Shown here in pieces: positions 50,888 to 60,198 of a stretch of DNA of 64,000 nt; the first letter of the stretch is position 1, and each line of letters starts with the position of its first letter. The DNA comes from Gordonia sp. SL306 (GTDB lineage Bacteria > Actinomycetota > Actinomycetes > Mycobacteriales > Mycobacteriaceae): positions 434,001 through 498,000 of the forward strand of contig NZ_CP113063.1 in the NCBI RefSeq assembly GCF_026625785.1, in the 5' to 3' direction. Both the position numbers and the translations under genes were made by a program. Under the pieces are notes generated by a model, which was not told the origin of the DNA, made no database searches, and was given only the letters and a program-made list of their open reading frames with translations.

Positions 50888-51367
50888 TCAGATGATGCCG
50901 CGCTTGAGCCGCCGGCGCTCGCGCTCGGACAGCCCGCCCCAGATCCCGAAGCGTTCGTCGTTGTGCAGGGCGTATTCCAGGCATTCCGGCTTCACCTCGC
51001 ACCCCTGGCAGATGCGCTTGGCCTCGCGAGTCGATCCACCCTTCTCCGGGAAGAACGCCTCGGGGTCGGTCTGGGCGCACAACGCCCGCTCCTGCCACTG
51101 TTCCTCGACTGCCTCGAAGAGATCGTCGAAGTCGTTGGCCACCAACGAAAGATGACGCCGCTGTGACCAAGGAGAGTTGTCGCTCGGCGCTGCCGTGACA
51201 CCGCCGACACCCGGCGCCGTCATTGAATCACCCACCAGCCCAAGATGATTGGCTGCAACGTCGGCGCCGGCGAGTTCCTCCGAACTATGCACCGGCTCAA
51301 CGGGTTTGCGGGGATCGGAATAGTCGCGTGGTTCAAGTGGATTGCCGATCGGGTTCTCAAAAGCCAT
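50888..51367 (-). CDS. whiB2: WhiB2-family iron-sulfur regulator with long N-terminus
   Basis: 159 aa WhiB-like protein controlling septation/division genes in mycobacteria (WhmD). Cluster ligands Cys97, Cys120, Cys123, Cys129 (C-x22-C-x2-C-x5-C), GIWGGLSERER turn, and a basic C-terminus RRRLKRG. A strong AGGAGG ribosome site eight bases before the ATG at 51367 supports this long form, giving about 70 extra residues ahead of the WhiB fold. An internal ATG at 51223 would give a WhiB of usual size. Rv3260c order. Confidence 0.93.
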   Translation of the reverse strand: MAFENPIGNPLEPRDYSDPRKPVEPVHSSEELAGADVAANHLGLVGDSMTAPGVGGVTAAPSDNSPWSQRRHLSLVANDFDDLFEAVEEQWQERALCAQTDPEAFFPEKGGSTREAKRICQGCEVKPECLEYALHNDERFGIWGGLSERERRRLKRGII

Positions 51368-51840
51368 CGTCGGCGCCTCCTAGCTCGAGAAGTCTGTCAG
51401 TTCCAGTCGTCGGTGTCCGCGGCAACCCTGCCGCCCCACCACATCTGCCCACACCATCGATCTTCACCGTGTGTCCGGGTATCGCACCCAATGAGCCATT
51501 CGAACAAATGATCGAAAACCTTGCGCTCCATCAATTCTCGATCTCAAACTCATAATGACACTGATGTGATTACACACGGCATGGACCGCTGCGGTCAAGT
51601 TAAACCGAAAAGATTCCTTAATACCATCAGTCGTCGGAAACCCTCGGTCTCGACACGGGGTCGGGCGCAGACATCAGCAATCTCACAGATGATCGATCCC
51701 CTCCCCCGGAATCGAGACCCATGGTAGCGAACCCACCGCCGCTGAGCGTCATCCTGCAGATGACGGCCCACTGACCACGCGGAACGTCGGCGCCCACCGC
51801 GGTCGACACCACCCGCGCCTCGATCACTAGAGTGAACGAG
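51368..51840. other. 473-bp intergenic region between whiB2 and fbiA
   Basis: No coding signal found. It is AT-richer than the surroundings between about 51500 and 51640. It holds a probable minus-strand promoter for whiB2 (51569-51598) with an embedded palindrome. The fbiA end (51650-51840) shows no clear promoter or structure. Confidence 0.7.
51569..51598 (-). promoter_or_regulatory. Candidate whiB2 promoter with embedded palindrome
   Basis: On the minus strand, TTGACC (51593-51598) and TGTAAT (51569-51574) are separated by 18 bases, each 5 of 6 to the vegetative consensus. GACCGC-T-GCGGTC, a perfect palindrome at 51584-51596, overlaps the -35 element and spacer, a typical repressor position. 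Transcript leader would be about 195 bases. Confidence 0.55.
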
Positions 51841-52908
51841 GTGAAAGTGACGGTTCTCGTGGGTGGCGTCGGTGGCGCCCGATTCCTCTCCGGCGTCCGC
51901 GAATTGCTCGGCCCCACGCCGTTTCCCGGGCCGGGTGAACCCGACCACGGCGGTACGGCGACGGCACCCGACGGCGGGGGGCACGCGATCACCGCGATCG
52001 TCAACGTCGGCGACGACGCGTGGATGCACGGCGTCCGGATCTGCCCCGACCTCGACACCTGCATGTACACCCTCGGCGGCGGCATCGACCGTGATCGCGG
52101 ATGGGGACGTGTCGACGAGACGTGGCACGCCAAGGAGGAGCTCGCCGCCTATGGCGCCGATCCCGACTGGTTCGGCCTCGGCGATCGCGATCTCGCCACC
52201 CACCTCATCCGAACCCAGATGCTCGATGCCGGCTACCGCCTGTCCGACGTGACGGCAGCGCTGTGCCGGCGGTGGCAGCCCGGTGTCCGGCTCATACCCG
52301 CGACGGATGATCGTCACGAGACCCACGTGGTGGTGGCCAAGCCCGACGGCGACGACGACGAGCGGGTCGCGATCCACTTCCAGGAATGGTGGGTCAGACA
52401 CCGTGCACAGATCCCGACCTTCGGTTTCGCGCAGGTCGGTTCCGACGACACCCGCACCGCGCCGGGTGTCACCGAGGCGATCGCCGCCGCCGACATCGTG
52501 CTGCTGGCACCCAGCAATCCGGTGGTCAGCATCGGCGCGATCGTCAGTGTGCCCGGGGTGCGCAGCGCGCTGCGCACCACCTCGGCCCCCGTCGTCGGCA
52601 TCTCCCCCGTGATCGACAACCGGCCGCTGCGCGGGATGGCCGACGAATGCCTGTCGGTGATCGGTGTGGAGACCTCCGCCGAGGCCATCGCGGCACATTA
52701 CGGCGCGCGCAGTGGCAACGGGATCCTCGACGGATGGTTGGTCGCCGAAGGCGACCGGGCCGCCGTCGACGGCGTCGCGATCGGTTCCGCACCGCTGCTG
52801 ATGAGCGATCCGGCCACCACCGCCCAGATGGTCCGCGACGCATGCACGCTGGTCGGAGTGGCCACCCCCGATCGCAATATCGGCGCAGCGGAACGGAGTA
52901 CCTCGTGA
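51841..52908 (+). CDS. fbiA: FbiA, F420 biosynthesis transferase
   Basis: 355 aa enzyme joining the phospholactyl/phosphoenolpyruvyl group to the Fo deazaflavin. Visible: [17 protein letters not shown] at the start, [33 protein letters not shown], and [12 protein letters not shown] with [12 protein letters not shown] at 51841 is chosen; GTG at 51832 would add three residues. Overlaps fbiB by GTGA. Rv3261 in M. tuberculosis. Confidence 0.97.
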   Translation: MKVTVLVGGVGGARFLSGVRELLGPTPFPGPGEPDHGGTATAPDGGGHAITAIVNVGDDAWMHGVRICPDLDTCMYTLGGGIDRDRGWGRVDETWHAKEELAAYGADPDWFGLGDRDLATHLIRTQMLDAGYRLSDVTAALCRRWQPGVRLIPATDDRHETHVVVAKPDGDDDERVAIHFQEWWVRHRAQIPTFGFAQVGSDDTRTAPGVTEAIAAADIVLLAPSNPVVSIGAIVSVPGVRSALRTTSAPVVGISPVIDNRPLRGMADECLSVIGVETSAEAIAAHYGARSGNGILDGWLVAEGDRAAVDGVAIGSAPLLMSDPATTAQMVRDACTLVGVATPDRNIGAAERSTS

Positions 52909-54263
52909 CCGGCTCTCCGGCGCCCCACGACCACGGGTCCGTCGGAGGCCTCGAGATCCGGGCAGTCACCGGTCTCGGCGAGTTCGGGCCGCAGAGCGAC
53001 ATCGCCACCGAACTCCTCGCCGCCGCACCCTGGCTCGCCGACGACGACATCGTCGTGGTGACCAGCAAGATCTTCTCCAAGGTGGAGAACCGCATGGTGG
53101 CCGCGCCGACCGATCCGGAAGAACGAGATGCGCTGCGCCGCAAGCTCGTCGACGACGAGTCCGTGCGGATACTGGCACGCAAGAACCGGACGCTGATCAC
53201 CGAGAACCGAATCGGCATCGTGCAGGCGGCGGCCGGGGTGGACGGATCGAACATCGCCACCGATCAACTCGCCCTGCTGCCGGTGGACCCCGACGCGAGC
53301 GCGGCGGGGCTCCGGGCACGTATACGTGAGGTGGCCGGCATCGACGTCGCGGTGATCGTCACCGACACGATGGGCCGCGCCTGGCGTAACGGCCAGACCG
53401 ACGTCGCCATCGGCGCGGCGGGCATCCGGGTCTCCCATCCCTACGAGGGGTCGGTCGACGCGTACGGGAATCCCCTGGTCGTCACCGACATCGCCGTCGC
53501 AGACGAGATCGCCGCGGCGGCTGATCTGGTGAAGGGCAAACTCGGCGGGGTACCCATCGCCGTGGTGCGCGGCCTCGCGCCGGTCGACGACGGTTCCGGG
53601 GCCGTCGATCTCGTCCGTCCGGCGTCGGAGGACCTGTTTCGGATGGGCACCGCGGAGGCGATCGAGCAGGGCCGTCGCGAGGCGGTGCGGACGCGTCGGT
53701 CGGTGCGCACGTTCGCGCCCGGCGCCGTCGACCCCGAGGTGATGTCCGCCGCGTTCGCCGAGGCACTCACCGCACCCGCACCGCATCACACCCATCCGGT
53801 CCGATTCGTCTGGGTCCGCTCCGGCGAACGCCGAACCCGGCTGCTCGACGCGATGGCCGCCGCCTGGCGGCACGACCTCGAGGGTGACGAGAAGTCGGCG
53901 GAGTCGATCCGCAAACGCGTGCGTCGAGGCCAGATCCTTTACGACGCACCCGAGTTGGTGATCCCTTTCCTCGTCCCCGATGGTGCTCACGACTACCCGG
54001 ACGCCCGGCGTGCGGCCGCCGAACACACGATGTTCACGGTTGCGGCGGGCGGCGCGGTGTCGTCGCTGCTGGTGTCCCTGTCGGTGCGCGGCGTCGGGAG
54101 CTGCTGGATCGGGTCGACCATCTTCGCCCCGGACATCGTCCGCGACGTCCTCGACCTCGACGAGAACTGGGAACCGCTGGGCGCGGTCGCCATCGGACGA
54201 CCCGAGGAGGACGCCGGGCTGCGGCCGGCGGCGGCCACCGATGGACTGGTGATCGAGCGGTGA
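52905..54263 (+). CDS. fbiB: FbiB, F420-0:gamma-glutamyl ligase with nitroreductase domain
   Basis: 452 aa bifunctional F420 enzyme: N-terminal CofE-like glutamyl ligase ([37 protein letters not shown]) and C-terminal FMN nitroreductase domain ([41 protein letters not shown]) that reduces dehydro-F420. Full-length. Start GTG at 52905 overlaps the fbiA stop. Its own stop overlaps the next gene. Confidence 0.97.
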   Translation: MTGSPAPHDHGSVGGLEIRAVTGLGEFGPQSDIATELLAAAPWLADDDIVVVTSKIFSKVENRMVAAPTDPEERDALRRKLVDDESVRILARKNRTLITENRIGIVQAAAGVDGSNIATDQLALLPVDPDASAAGLRARIREVAGIDVAVIVTDTMGRAWRNGQTDVAIGAAGIRVSHPYEGSVDAYGNPLVVTDIAVADEIAAAADLVKGKLGGVPIAVVRGLAPVDDGSGAVDLVRPASEDLFRMGTAEAIEQGRREAVRTRRSVRTFAPGAVDPEVMSAAFAEALTAPAPHHTHPVRFVWVRSGERRTRLLDAMAAAWRHDLEGDEKSAESIRKRVRRGQILYDAPELVIPFLVPDGAHDYPDARRAAAEHTMFTVAAGGAVSSLLVSLSVRGVGSCWIGSTIFAPDIVRDVLDLDENWEPLGAVAIGRPEEDAGLRPAAATDGLVIER

Positions 54264-54844
54264 CCATGGCGTCGCTACACGCATCGGCCGTGGCCTCCCT
54301 ACGTTCGTGGGCGGCACCGGATGCCGAACAGGACGCGTTGCGCCACACGTATCTCGCGTTTCTCGCCGCGGCGCCAGAAGCGTGCCTGCGCCGCTGCGAG
54401 CCGGGCCACCTGACCGGATCGGCGATCGTCTTCGACGCGACGCTCACCCACGTCCTGCTGACCTTGCATCCGCGGGTGGGCAAGTGGATTCAGCTCGGTG
54501 GCCATTGCGAGGAGTCCGACGAGACGCTGGCCGGGGCGGCCGCGCGCGAGGCACGCGAGGAATCGGGTGTGCCGGACCTGCGACTGACCGCTGCGCCCGT
54601 CCACCTGCACACCCATCCGATCACCTGTTCTCTCGGCGTCCCGACCCGCCACCTCGACGTGCGTTACGCTGCCGTCGCGCAGCCGACTGGCGACGGTCGG
54701 CCACCGGCGATCGTGCGCAGCGACGAGTCGGTCGATCTCGCCTGGTGGCCGATCGACGAGCTACCAGCGGACACCGACACCGTCGACGTCCCGATTCTCA
54801 TCGACCGCGGACTCGCGGCCTGGCGGCGAGCCGACCCCACCTGA
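54260..54844 (+). CDS. NUDIX hydrolase
   Basis: 194 aa. NUDIX box [25 protein letters not shown] near residue 80 (G-x5-E, REAREE). The opening [19 protein letters not shown] and an ending [10 protein letters not shown] are the usual frame. GTG at 54260 overlaps the fbiB stop (GTGA); the ATG at 54266 is an alternative. In the F420 operon it may clean up a nucleotide by-product, but the substrate is unknown. M. tuberculosis has another gene here. Confidence 0.9.
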   Translation: MTMASLHASAVASLRSWAAPDAEQDALRHTYLAFLAAAPEACLRRCEPGHLTGSAIVFDATLTHVLLTLHPRVGKWIQLGGHCEESDETLAGAAAREAREESGVPDLRLTAAPVHLHTHPITCSLGVPTRHLDVRYAAVAQPTGDGRPPAIVRSDESVDLAWWPIDELPADTDTVDVPILIDRGLAAWRRADPT

Positions 54845-54865
54845 GCCGCCACCGGCCAGTTCCGT

Positions 54866-55016
54866 CGATCGTGCACAGATCCTCGCCGATCGGGCACAGT
54901 TTCTCGCCGATCGGGCACACATCCATCCAAGCGGGTACAGAGCGGCGTCGCACCTGCGGGTCTGTACCCGATCGAGGCGAAACCGCGCACGATCGGCGGG
55001 AAACCGGGCACGATCG
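54866..55016. repeat. 21-bp-phased inverted repeat array
   Basis: CGATCG cores at 54866, 54887, 54908 and, beyond the centre, 54969, 54990, 55011, each exactly 21 bp from the next on its side. Left units read GATCG(T/G)GCACA; right units are the reverse complement type. The centre carries GGGTACAGA (54933-54941) and TCTGTACCC (54961-54969), so the whole can fold into one long imperfect hairpin. It fills the space between the convergent NUDIX and glgC genes. Confidence 0.85.
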
Positions 55017-55045
55017 AGGACGGGCCGGGCTCACCCGAAGGCGTT

Positions 55046-56260
55046 CTAGATCCGCATCCCCTTGCCGACGGTCACCACGCCACCGCCGCTGATGGAGAAG
55101 CGTTCACGATCCGCGGCGGCATCCACGCCGAGCTGCATTCCTTCGCCGACGTGGACGTTCTTGTCGAGGATGGCGTGACGCACCACGGCACCTTTGCCCA
55201 CCCGGACGCCGGGCATCAGGACGCTGCCCTCGACGATTGCCCCGTCCTCGATGACGACGTTCGCCGACAACACCGAGTCACTCACCGTGCCGGCCGAGAT
55301 GATGCTGCCGGCACCGACGACGGAGTCCTGTGCGGTACCGCCCTGCACGAACTTGGCGGGCGGCAGGTTGACCGTCTCGCCGCGGATCGGCCAGCGCCGG
55401 TTGTACAGGTTGAAGACCGGGTGCACCGACACCAGGTCCATGTGGGCGTCATAGAACGCATCCAGGGTCCCGACGTCACGCCAGTAACCCTTGTCGCGCT
55501 CGGTGGCACCCGGCACCTCGTTGTCCTTGAAGTCGTAGACGAACGCCGTGTTGCGGCGGACGAACCCGGGAATGATGTCGCCACCCATGTCGTGATCGGA
55601 ATCGGGGTCGGCGGCATCGGAGCGGATGGCGTCGACGAGCGCCTTGGTAGTGAACACGTAGTTGCCCATGGACGCGAACGTGGCGTCGGGATCATCCGGC
55701 GTGCCAGGCGGATCGGTCGGCTTCTCGAGGAATCGGGTGATCCGGCCCGACGCGTCCGAGTCGATGCAGCCGAACGCCGTCGCCTCCGCGCGGGGCACCC
55801 GGATACCGGCAACGGTCACGTCGGCACCGGCGGCGATGTGCGCCTCGACCATCTGAGAGGGGTCCATGCGGTACACGTTGTCGGCGCCGAACACCACGAT
55901 GTACTCGGGTTCCTCGTCGGTGATCAGGTTCATCGACTGGAAGATCGCGTCCGCACTGCCGGTGTACCAACGGGGCCCGAGGCGCTGCTGTGCCGGAACG
56001 GGGGTGATGTACTCACCGTGGAACCCGGCCGAGAACCACGTCTGCGAGATGTGCCGATCGAGTGAATGCGACTTGTATTGCGTGAGCACGCAGATGCGTT
56101 CGTATCCCGCATTCACGAGATTGGACAGCACGAAGTCGATGAGGCGGTAGGAACCGCCGAACGGAACCGCAGGTTTCGCACGATCCATCGTCAGGGGGTA
56201 GAGGCGCTTCCCCTCGCCGCCTGCGAGGACCATTCCGAGCACGTGCGGCTGTGTTCTCAC
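55046..56260 (-). CDS. glgC: Glucose-1-phosphate adenylyltransferase
   Basis: 404 aa enzyme making ADP-glucose for glycogen, maltose-1-phosphate and capsular glucan. N-terminal [17 protein letters not shown] (nucleotide loop) and [11 protein letters not shown], mid [35 protein letters not shown], and a C-terminal beta-helix of hexapeptide repeats. GTG at 56260 is chosen since VRTQPHVLG aligns with the short N-terminus of the mycobacterial enzyme; an ATG at 56281 is the alternative. Divergent from glgM. Rv1213 order. Confidence 0.97.
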   Translation of the reverse strand: MRTQPHVLGMVLAGGEGKRLYPLTMDRAKPAVPFGGSYRLIDFVLSNLVNAGYERICVLTQYKSHSLDRHISQTWFSAGFHGEYITPVPAQQRLGPRWYTGSADAIFQSMNLITDEEPEYIVVFGADNVYRMDPSQMVEAHIAAGADVTVAGIRVPRAEATAFGCIDSDASGRITRFLEKPTDPPGTPDDPDATFASMGNYVFTTKALVDAIRSDAADPDSDHDMGGDIIPGFVRRNTAFVYDFKDNEVPGATERDKGYWRDVGTLDAFYDAHMDLVSVHPVFNLYNRRWPIRGETVNLPPAKFVQGGTAQDSVVGAGSIISAGTVSDSVLSANVVIEDGAIVEGSVLMPGVRVGKGAVVRHAILDKNVHVGEGMQLGVDAAADRERFSISGGGVVTVGKGMRI

Positions 56261-56373
56261 ACTCCCCAACTTAACCGGCATCCACGGCTCGGGCCAGACG
56301 AATGACCTGTCCGCGGCCGCGTGTTTCGCAGCACCGTTGGCGAACAGCCGACGTTGGCGTTAGCGTCAACCGC

Positions 56374-57540
56374 ATGAGGGTGGCGATGATGACCCGGGAG
56401 TATCCACCCGAGGTGTACGGCGGCGCCGGCGTACACGTCACGGAACTGGTGCGGCACCTTCGCAGCCTCGCCACCGTAGACGTGCACTGCATGGGCGCCG
56501 AACGCGACACCGCCCATGTCTATCAGCCGGATCCGGGGATCGCCGGCGCCAATGCCGCCATCACCACGCTGTCGACCGATCTGCGGATGGTCGTGGGTGC
56601 GCAGGGTGCCGATCTGGTCCACTCCCACACCTGGTACACGGGCCTGGCCGGCCATCTCGCCGCGCAGCTCTACGGGGTGCCCCACGTGCTGACAGCGCAC
56701 TCGCTGGAACCGATGCGGCCGTGGAAGGCCGAGCAACTGGGCGGCGGGTACCGCGTGTCGAGCTGGGTGGAGCGCAACGCGGTCGAGTACGCCGACGCCG
56801 TCATCGCGGTGAGTTCCGGTATGCGCACCGACGTCTGCGACACCTACCCACGCCTCGATCCCGAACGGGTTCACGTGGTGCGCAACGGTATCGACACCAC
56901 CTCGTGGTTTCCCGTGGACGATGCGTTCGGGCCTGAATCGACCCTGGTAAGCCTCGGCGTGGATCCCGACCGCCCGATCGTCGCGTTCGTCGGACGGATC
57001 ACCCGCCAGAAGGGTGTCGCCCACCTGGTCGCCGCGGCGCACCACTTCGCCCCCGACATCCAGCTGGTGCTGTGTGCCGGCGCCCCCGACACCCCGGAGA
57101 TCGGCGCCGAGATCGAGGGCGCGGTATCCGAGCTGTCCGCGTCGCGCGATGGTGTGTACTGGGTCCGGGAGATGCTCCCCCAACCCCGAATCCGCGAAAT
57201 ACTCACCGCAGCAACCGTTTTCCTGTGCCCGTCGGTCTACGAGCCGCTGGGGATCGTGAATCTCGAGGCGATGGCATGTGGCACCGCGGTGGTGGCCTCC
57301 GCAGTCGGCGGCATTCCGGAGGTCGTCCGCGACAACGTCACCGGCCGGTTGGTGCATTACGACGCGGTCGAACCCCGGGCGTTCGAGGCCGGGCTCGCCG
57401 ACGCCGTCAACGCCGTCGTCGGCGACCCCACCGAAGCGTCGGCGATGGGCTCGGCCGGACGGGAACGGGCCGAGGCCGAGTTCTCGTGGGATGCGATCGC
57501 CGAACAAACGCTCGAGGTGTATCGCTCGATCCTGCGGTGA
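56374..57540 (+). CDS. glgM: GT5-type transferase: GlgM (ADP-glucose:alpha-glucosyl transfer) or glycogen synthase
   Basis: 388 aa GT-B transferase, counterpart of Rv1212c, which in mycobacteria makes maltose-1-phosphate from ADP-glucose and glucose-1-phosphate (GlgM) though often labelled GlgA. Visible: MMTREYPPEVYGGAGVHVTE at the N-terminus, HSHTWYTGL, FVGRITRQKGV, and the E-x7-E motif EPLGIVNLEAMACGTAVVAS. ATG at 56374. Divergent from glgC, 113 bp apart. Choice between GlgM and GlgA is by homologue position only. Confidence 0.9.
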   Translation: MRVAMMTREYPPEVYGGAGVHVTELVRHLRSLATVDVHCMGAERDTAHVYQPDPGIAGANAAITTLSTDLRMVVGAQGADLVHSHTWYTGLAGHLAAQLYGVPHVLTAHSLEPMRPWKAEQLGGGYRVSSWVERNAVEYADAVIAVSSGMRTDVCDTYPRLDPERVHVVRNGIDTTSWFPVDDAFGPESTLVSLGVDPDRPIVAFVGRITRQKGVAHLVAAAHHFAPDIQLVLCAGAPDTPEIGAEIEGAVSELSASRDGVYWVREMLPQPRIREILTAATVFLCPSVYEPLGIVNLEAMACGTAVVASAVGGIPEVVRDNVTGRLVHYDAVEPRAFEAGLADAVNAVVGDPTEASAMGSAGRERAEAEFSWDAIAEQTLEVYRSILR

Positions 57541-57549
57541 GACGAGTCC

Positions 57550-58440
57550 TCAACGCTGCCGCGGGCGGCAGGTCGTGACCGTGACGGAGACCGAGACGTC
57601 GAGCGGGCCGCCCGCGTCGGTGATCACCATGTCGGCATCGGACCGGATCTGCTCCGGCGAGCGATGAAAGGCGGTCGGGCCCATGGCGACGACGTCCACG
57701 ATGGCGTCGGCGTCGAGTGGGCGCCGGTCGCCGACGACGGTGTCCGAGGCGACCTCGAATTCTCCGCCGAGCGCGCTGCGCAGTCGGTCGTCCTTGTCCG
57801 CACCGACCGCGAGCATCCCCATCGGAGCGATGATCTCGCCGAGATGATCGGCATTGGGCGTCACCACCACAAGGACCCCCCGCGGGTGCAGCACGCGGAC
57901 GAACTCGTCGACGTTGCGCGGCGAGAAGATGGAGAGGACCACGCCGATCGACGACGATCGGATCGGCAGGGGCCGCCAGACGTCGGCGACCACCGACGCC
58001 GCGCGTGGGTGCGATCGGGCGACCGACCGCGCACAGTACTTCGACAGATCGAGACCGATTCCGTAGAGCCCCGGCACTCGGTCCAGTCCGGCCGCGAGAT
58101 AGTGCCCGGTCCCCGCGCCCGCGTCGAGCACGAGGCCTGGCCGGTCCGTGTCCCCCGAACTCTCGGCGACGGCTCGCTCGACGACATCTGCAACGGCTTC
58201 GGACACCACACCGAAGAACCCGGACTCGTGGACGCGCCGGCGCGCAGCGACCATCTGCGCGGAGTCGGACAGGTGATTCGTCGACCGTCCGTCGATCAGT
58301 GAGACATATCCCTGCCGGGCGATGTCGAAACGGTGGGATGCGCCGCAGTGCAGCGACCGGTGGTCGGCGGCGACCGCCAGGTCGGCGGCGCATACCGGGC
58401 ACCGCAGCGCGGACTCGACGTCGCGCAGCGGCCCCGCCAT
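57550..58440 (-). CDS. 23S rRNA (guanine-N1) methyltransferase, RlmA/TlrB family
   Basis: 296 aa. N-terminal zinc finger CPVCAADLAVA...LHCGASHRFD (four ligands) then a SAM core LVLDAGAGTGHYLAAGL and SIFSPRNVDEFVRVL. Members methylate G745/G748 region of 23S rRNA; the related TlrB gives tylosin resistance. ATG at 58440 (GTG at 58443 precedes). It ends 9 bases from the glgM stop. No macrolide gene is near, so housekeeping is the simplest view. Confidence 0.88.
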   Translation of the reverse strand: MAGPLRDVESALRCPVCAADLAVAADHRSLHCGASHRFDIARQGYVSLIDGRSTNHLSDSAQMVAARRRVHESGFFGVVSEAVADVVERAVAESSGDTDRPGLVLDAGAGTGHYLAAGLDRVPGLYGIGLDLSKYCARSVARSHPRAASVVADVWRPLPIRSSSIGVVLSIFSPRNVDEFVRVLHPRGVLVVVTPNADHLGEIIAPMGMLAVGADKDDRLRSALGGEFEVASDTVVGDRRPLDADAIVDVVAMGPTAFHRSPEQIRSDADMVITDAGGPLDVSVSVTVTTCRPRQR

Positions 58441-58454
58441 CACGCCTTCTCGGC

Positions 58455-58622
58455 TCAGCCGGTGACCCCGCGCAATTCCTCGCCCAATGCCGCCGCCTCG
58501 TCCGCGGTCAGTTCGACCACGAGTCGCCCGCCACCTTCGATCGGAATCCGGACAACGATTCCACGTCCTTCCTTGGCCGCTTCGAGGGGGCCGTCCCCAG
58601 TACGTGGCTTCATTGCCGCCAT
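58455..58622 (-). CDS. DUF3117 protein (Rv1211-like)
   Basis: Small protein of 55 residues starting MAAMKPRTGDGPLEAAKEG and ending ELRGVTG. Strong likeness to the actinobacterial DUF3117 family in both ends. Function unknown; the sequence is acidic with a basic head. ATG at 58622, 15 bases before the RlmA-type gene, so probably co-transcribed. Too short for most ORF finders. Confidence 0.9.
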   Translation of the reverse strand: MAAMKPRTGDGPLEAAKEGRGIVVRIPIEGGGRLVVELTADEAAALGEELRGVTG

Positions 58623-58756
58623 TCTCGAACTCCCTTCAGAGCATTCGCCACACGGTGTGGAACGACACCCTCAACATCGGTCGGAAATGCTGCAGGTGCC
58701 AGGACAATGATACGTGTACGACCCGGCGTCACTGCTGCGCACGTGGCCAGTCGGTG

Positions 58757-59104
58757 TCAGCGCTCGGCCGATGACCCGTCCCGTCGGTCGCCATCGGTCG
58801 CCGACAGGTCGGCCGCCTCGCGGCCTTGGAGGTCGAGGACGACACCACGCAATTCGTCGAGTTCACGTGCGAGTTTCTCCATGGCCCAGTCGACTTCGGC
58901 CGCTGAATAGCCACGGAACTTCTGCGAGAACGTGAGCGCACGGACATTGGCGCCGGTGATGCCTGCCCGCGGGAGCCTGGTCAGCGTGGTACCCCGGTCG
59001 AGCGGCGGGAGATCCTCGCCGCGACCGAAGACGAACCACACCACGGCGAAGACCGCGGCCACCACGACGGCCATGATCAGCAGGTACAGCAGGATCGTCT
59101 GCAT
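58757..59104 (-). CDS. DivIVA-domain membrane protein (Rv1209-like)
   Basis: 115 aa: one TM helix at residues 3-25 (ILLYLLIMAVVVAAVFAVVW), then FGRGEDLPPLDRGTTLTRLP and a DivIVA-type segment LTFSQKFRGYSAAEVDWAMEKL followed by a coiled coil. The match to DivIVA/Wag31-like proteins is in the FRGYSAAEVD motif. Likely a polar or septal membrane protein. 50 bases from gpgS, same strand. Confidence 0.87.
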   Translation of the reverse strand: MQTILLYLLIMAVVVAAVFAVVWFVFGRGEDLPPLDRGTTLTRLPRAGITGANVRALTFSQKFRGYSAAEVDWAMEKLARELDELRGVVLDLQGREAADLSATDGDRRDGSSAER

Positions 59105-59154
59105 GGCACCAATACTGTCAGACGGTCGTGACGATCTCCCTCAGGAGTGACCCG

Positions 59155-60198
59155 TCAGGAGGCCATCTCCGCGGTGTCGGTCTCGACTGGCCGGATGGTG
59201 TTCATCGGCGGCCGATCCTCCAGGTAGACCTCGGTGGTGTGCGGGGTGAACGATCCGTCCGGCTCGGCGGTGAACTGCGTGAGCCCGATCCCGGAGTCCT
59301 CGATGCCGCACCGCCGCATCAAGGTGCCGACGATCTGCCTGCTCATCACGCCCAGTTCGATCAGCGGCCGGTTCCGGTGCGTCCGCACCCCGAGATTGAC
59401 CTGCCCGATGCCCTCGAGTCCGTACCGGTCGAAGGTGTCGATCAGCAGACCGATCTCGACGCCATAGCCCGGCGCGAACGGCACCGACGAGAGCAGTTCG
59501 CGCGTTCCGGCGTACTCGCCGCCCAGGGGCTGCAGGATGCCGGTCAGATCCGGTCGCTGCGACGCCAACAGGGGACGTGCGACGAGCTCGGTGACCCGTC
59601 CACCACCGTTGGCATCGTGCTGACCACCGGTGCGCAGCGGGCGACGGTAGTAGCCCTTCACGAGCTGGATACGGGGATCGATCAGGAGCGGCCCGAGCAT
59701 CTTGGGTACGAACATCGGATCCGGATCGATCAGGTCGGAGTCGACGAACGCGATGATGTCGCCCGTGGCGACCGCGATCGACCGCCACAGCACCTCACCC
59801 TTGCCCTTCACCGGTTCGAGTTCCGGCACGGCCTGTTCACGTCCGATCACGGTGGCACCGGCCGCCCGCGCCCGCTCCTCGGTGGCGTCGGTCGACCCGG
59901 AGTCGAGCACGATCAGCTCGTCGACCAGCGTGCCGCACAGCGGCCGGATCGACGCGATCACATCGGCGACCGTCTCCTCCTCGTTGAGCGCTGGCAGCAC
60001 GACCGAGACGGTGCGGCCGTCCTTGGCCGCGACGAGCTCGTCGAGCGTCCATTCCGGCTGTTCCCACGTGTTGGTCGCCGCCCACCGCTGCTTGGTCCCG
60101 AGGGTGTCGGCAGGTGTGGGCCAGATGTTGGCCTTGTTGCGGCTGTTGGTGACGGTCGCCTTGCGACGCGTCTGGGTACGTCGTCCCTGTTCGGTCAT
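59155..60198 (-). CDS. gpgS: Glucosyl-3-phosphoglycerate synthase
   Basis: 347 aa GT81 transferase moving glucose from UDP-glucose to 3-phosphoglycerate, the first step to MGLP. Visible: VSVVLPALNEEETVADVIAS near 63, the metal motif FVDSDLIDPDP near 150, LVKGYYRRPL, GGEYAGTRELL. The ATG at 60198 overlaps the folP2 stop (ATGA), implying coupled translation. The extra head of about 35 residues is basic. Rv1208 in M. tuberculosis order. Confidence 0.97.
   Translation of the reverse strand: MTEQGRRTQTRRKATVTNSRNKANIWPTPADTLGTKQRWAATNTWEQPEWTLDELVAAKDGRTVSVVLPALNEEETVADVIASIRPLCGTLVDELIVLDSGSTDATEERARAAGATVIGREQAVPELEPVKGKGEVLWRSIAVATGDIIAFVDSDLIDPDPMFVPKMLGPLLIDPRIQLVKGYYRRPLRTGGQHDANGGGRVTELVARPLLASQRPDLTGILQPLGGEYAGTRELLSSVPFAPGYGVEIGLLIDTFDRYGLEGIGQVNLGVRTHRNRPLIELGVMSRQIVGTLMRRCGIEDSGIGLTQFTAEPDGSFTPHTTEVYLEDRPPMNTIRPVETDTAEMAS

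Noticed and set aside
54866-55016. Repeat array considered as CRISPR
   Set aside because: Units are about 21 bp with no unique spacers of equal length, they switch orientation at the centre, and no cas gene is near.
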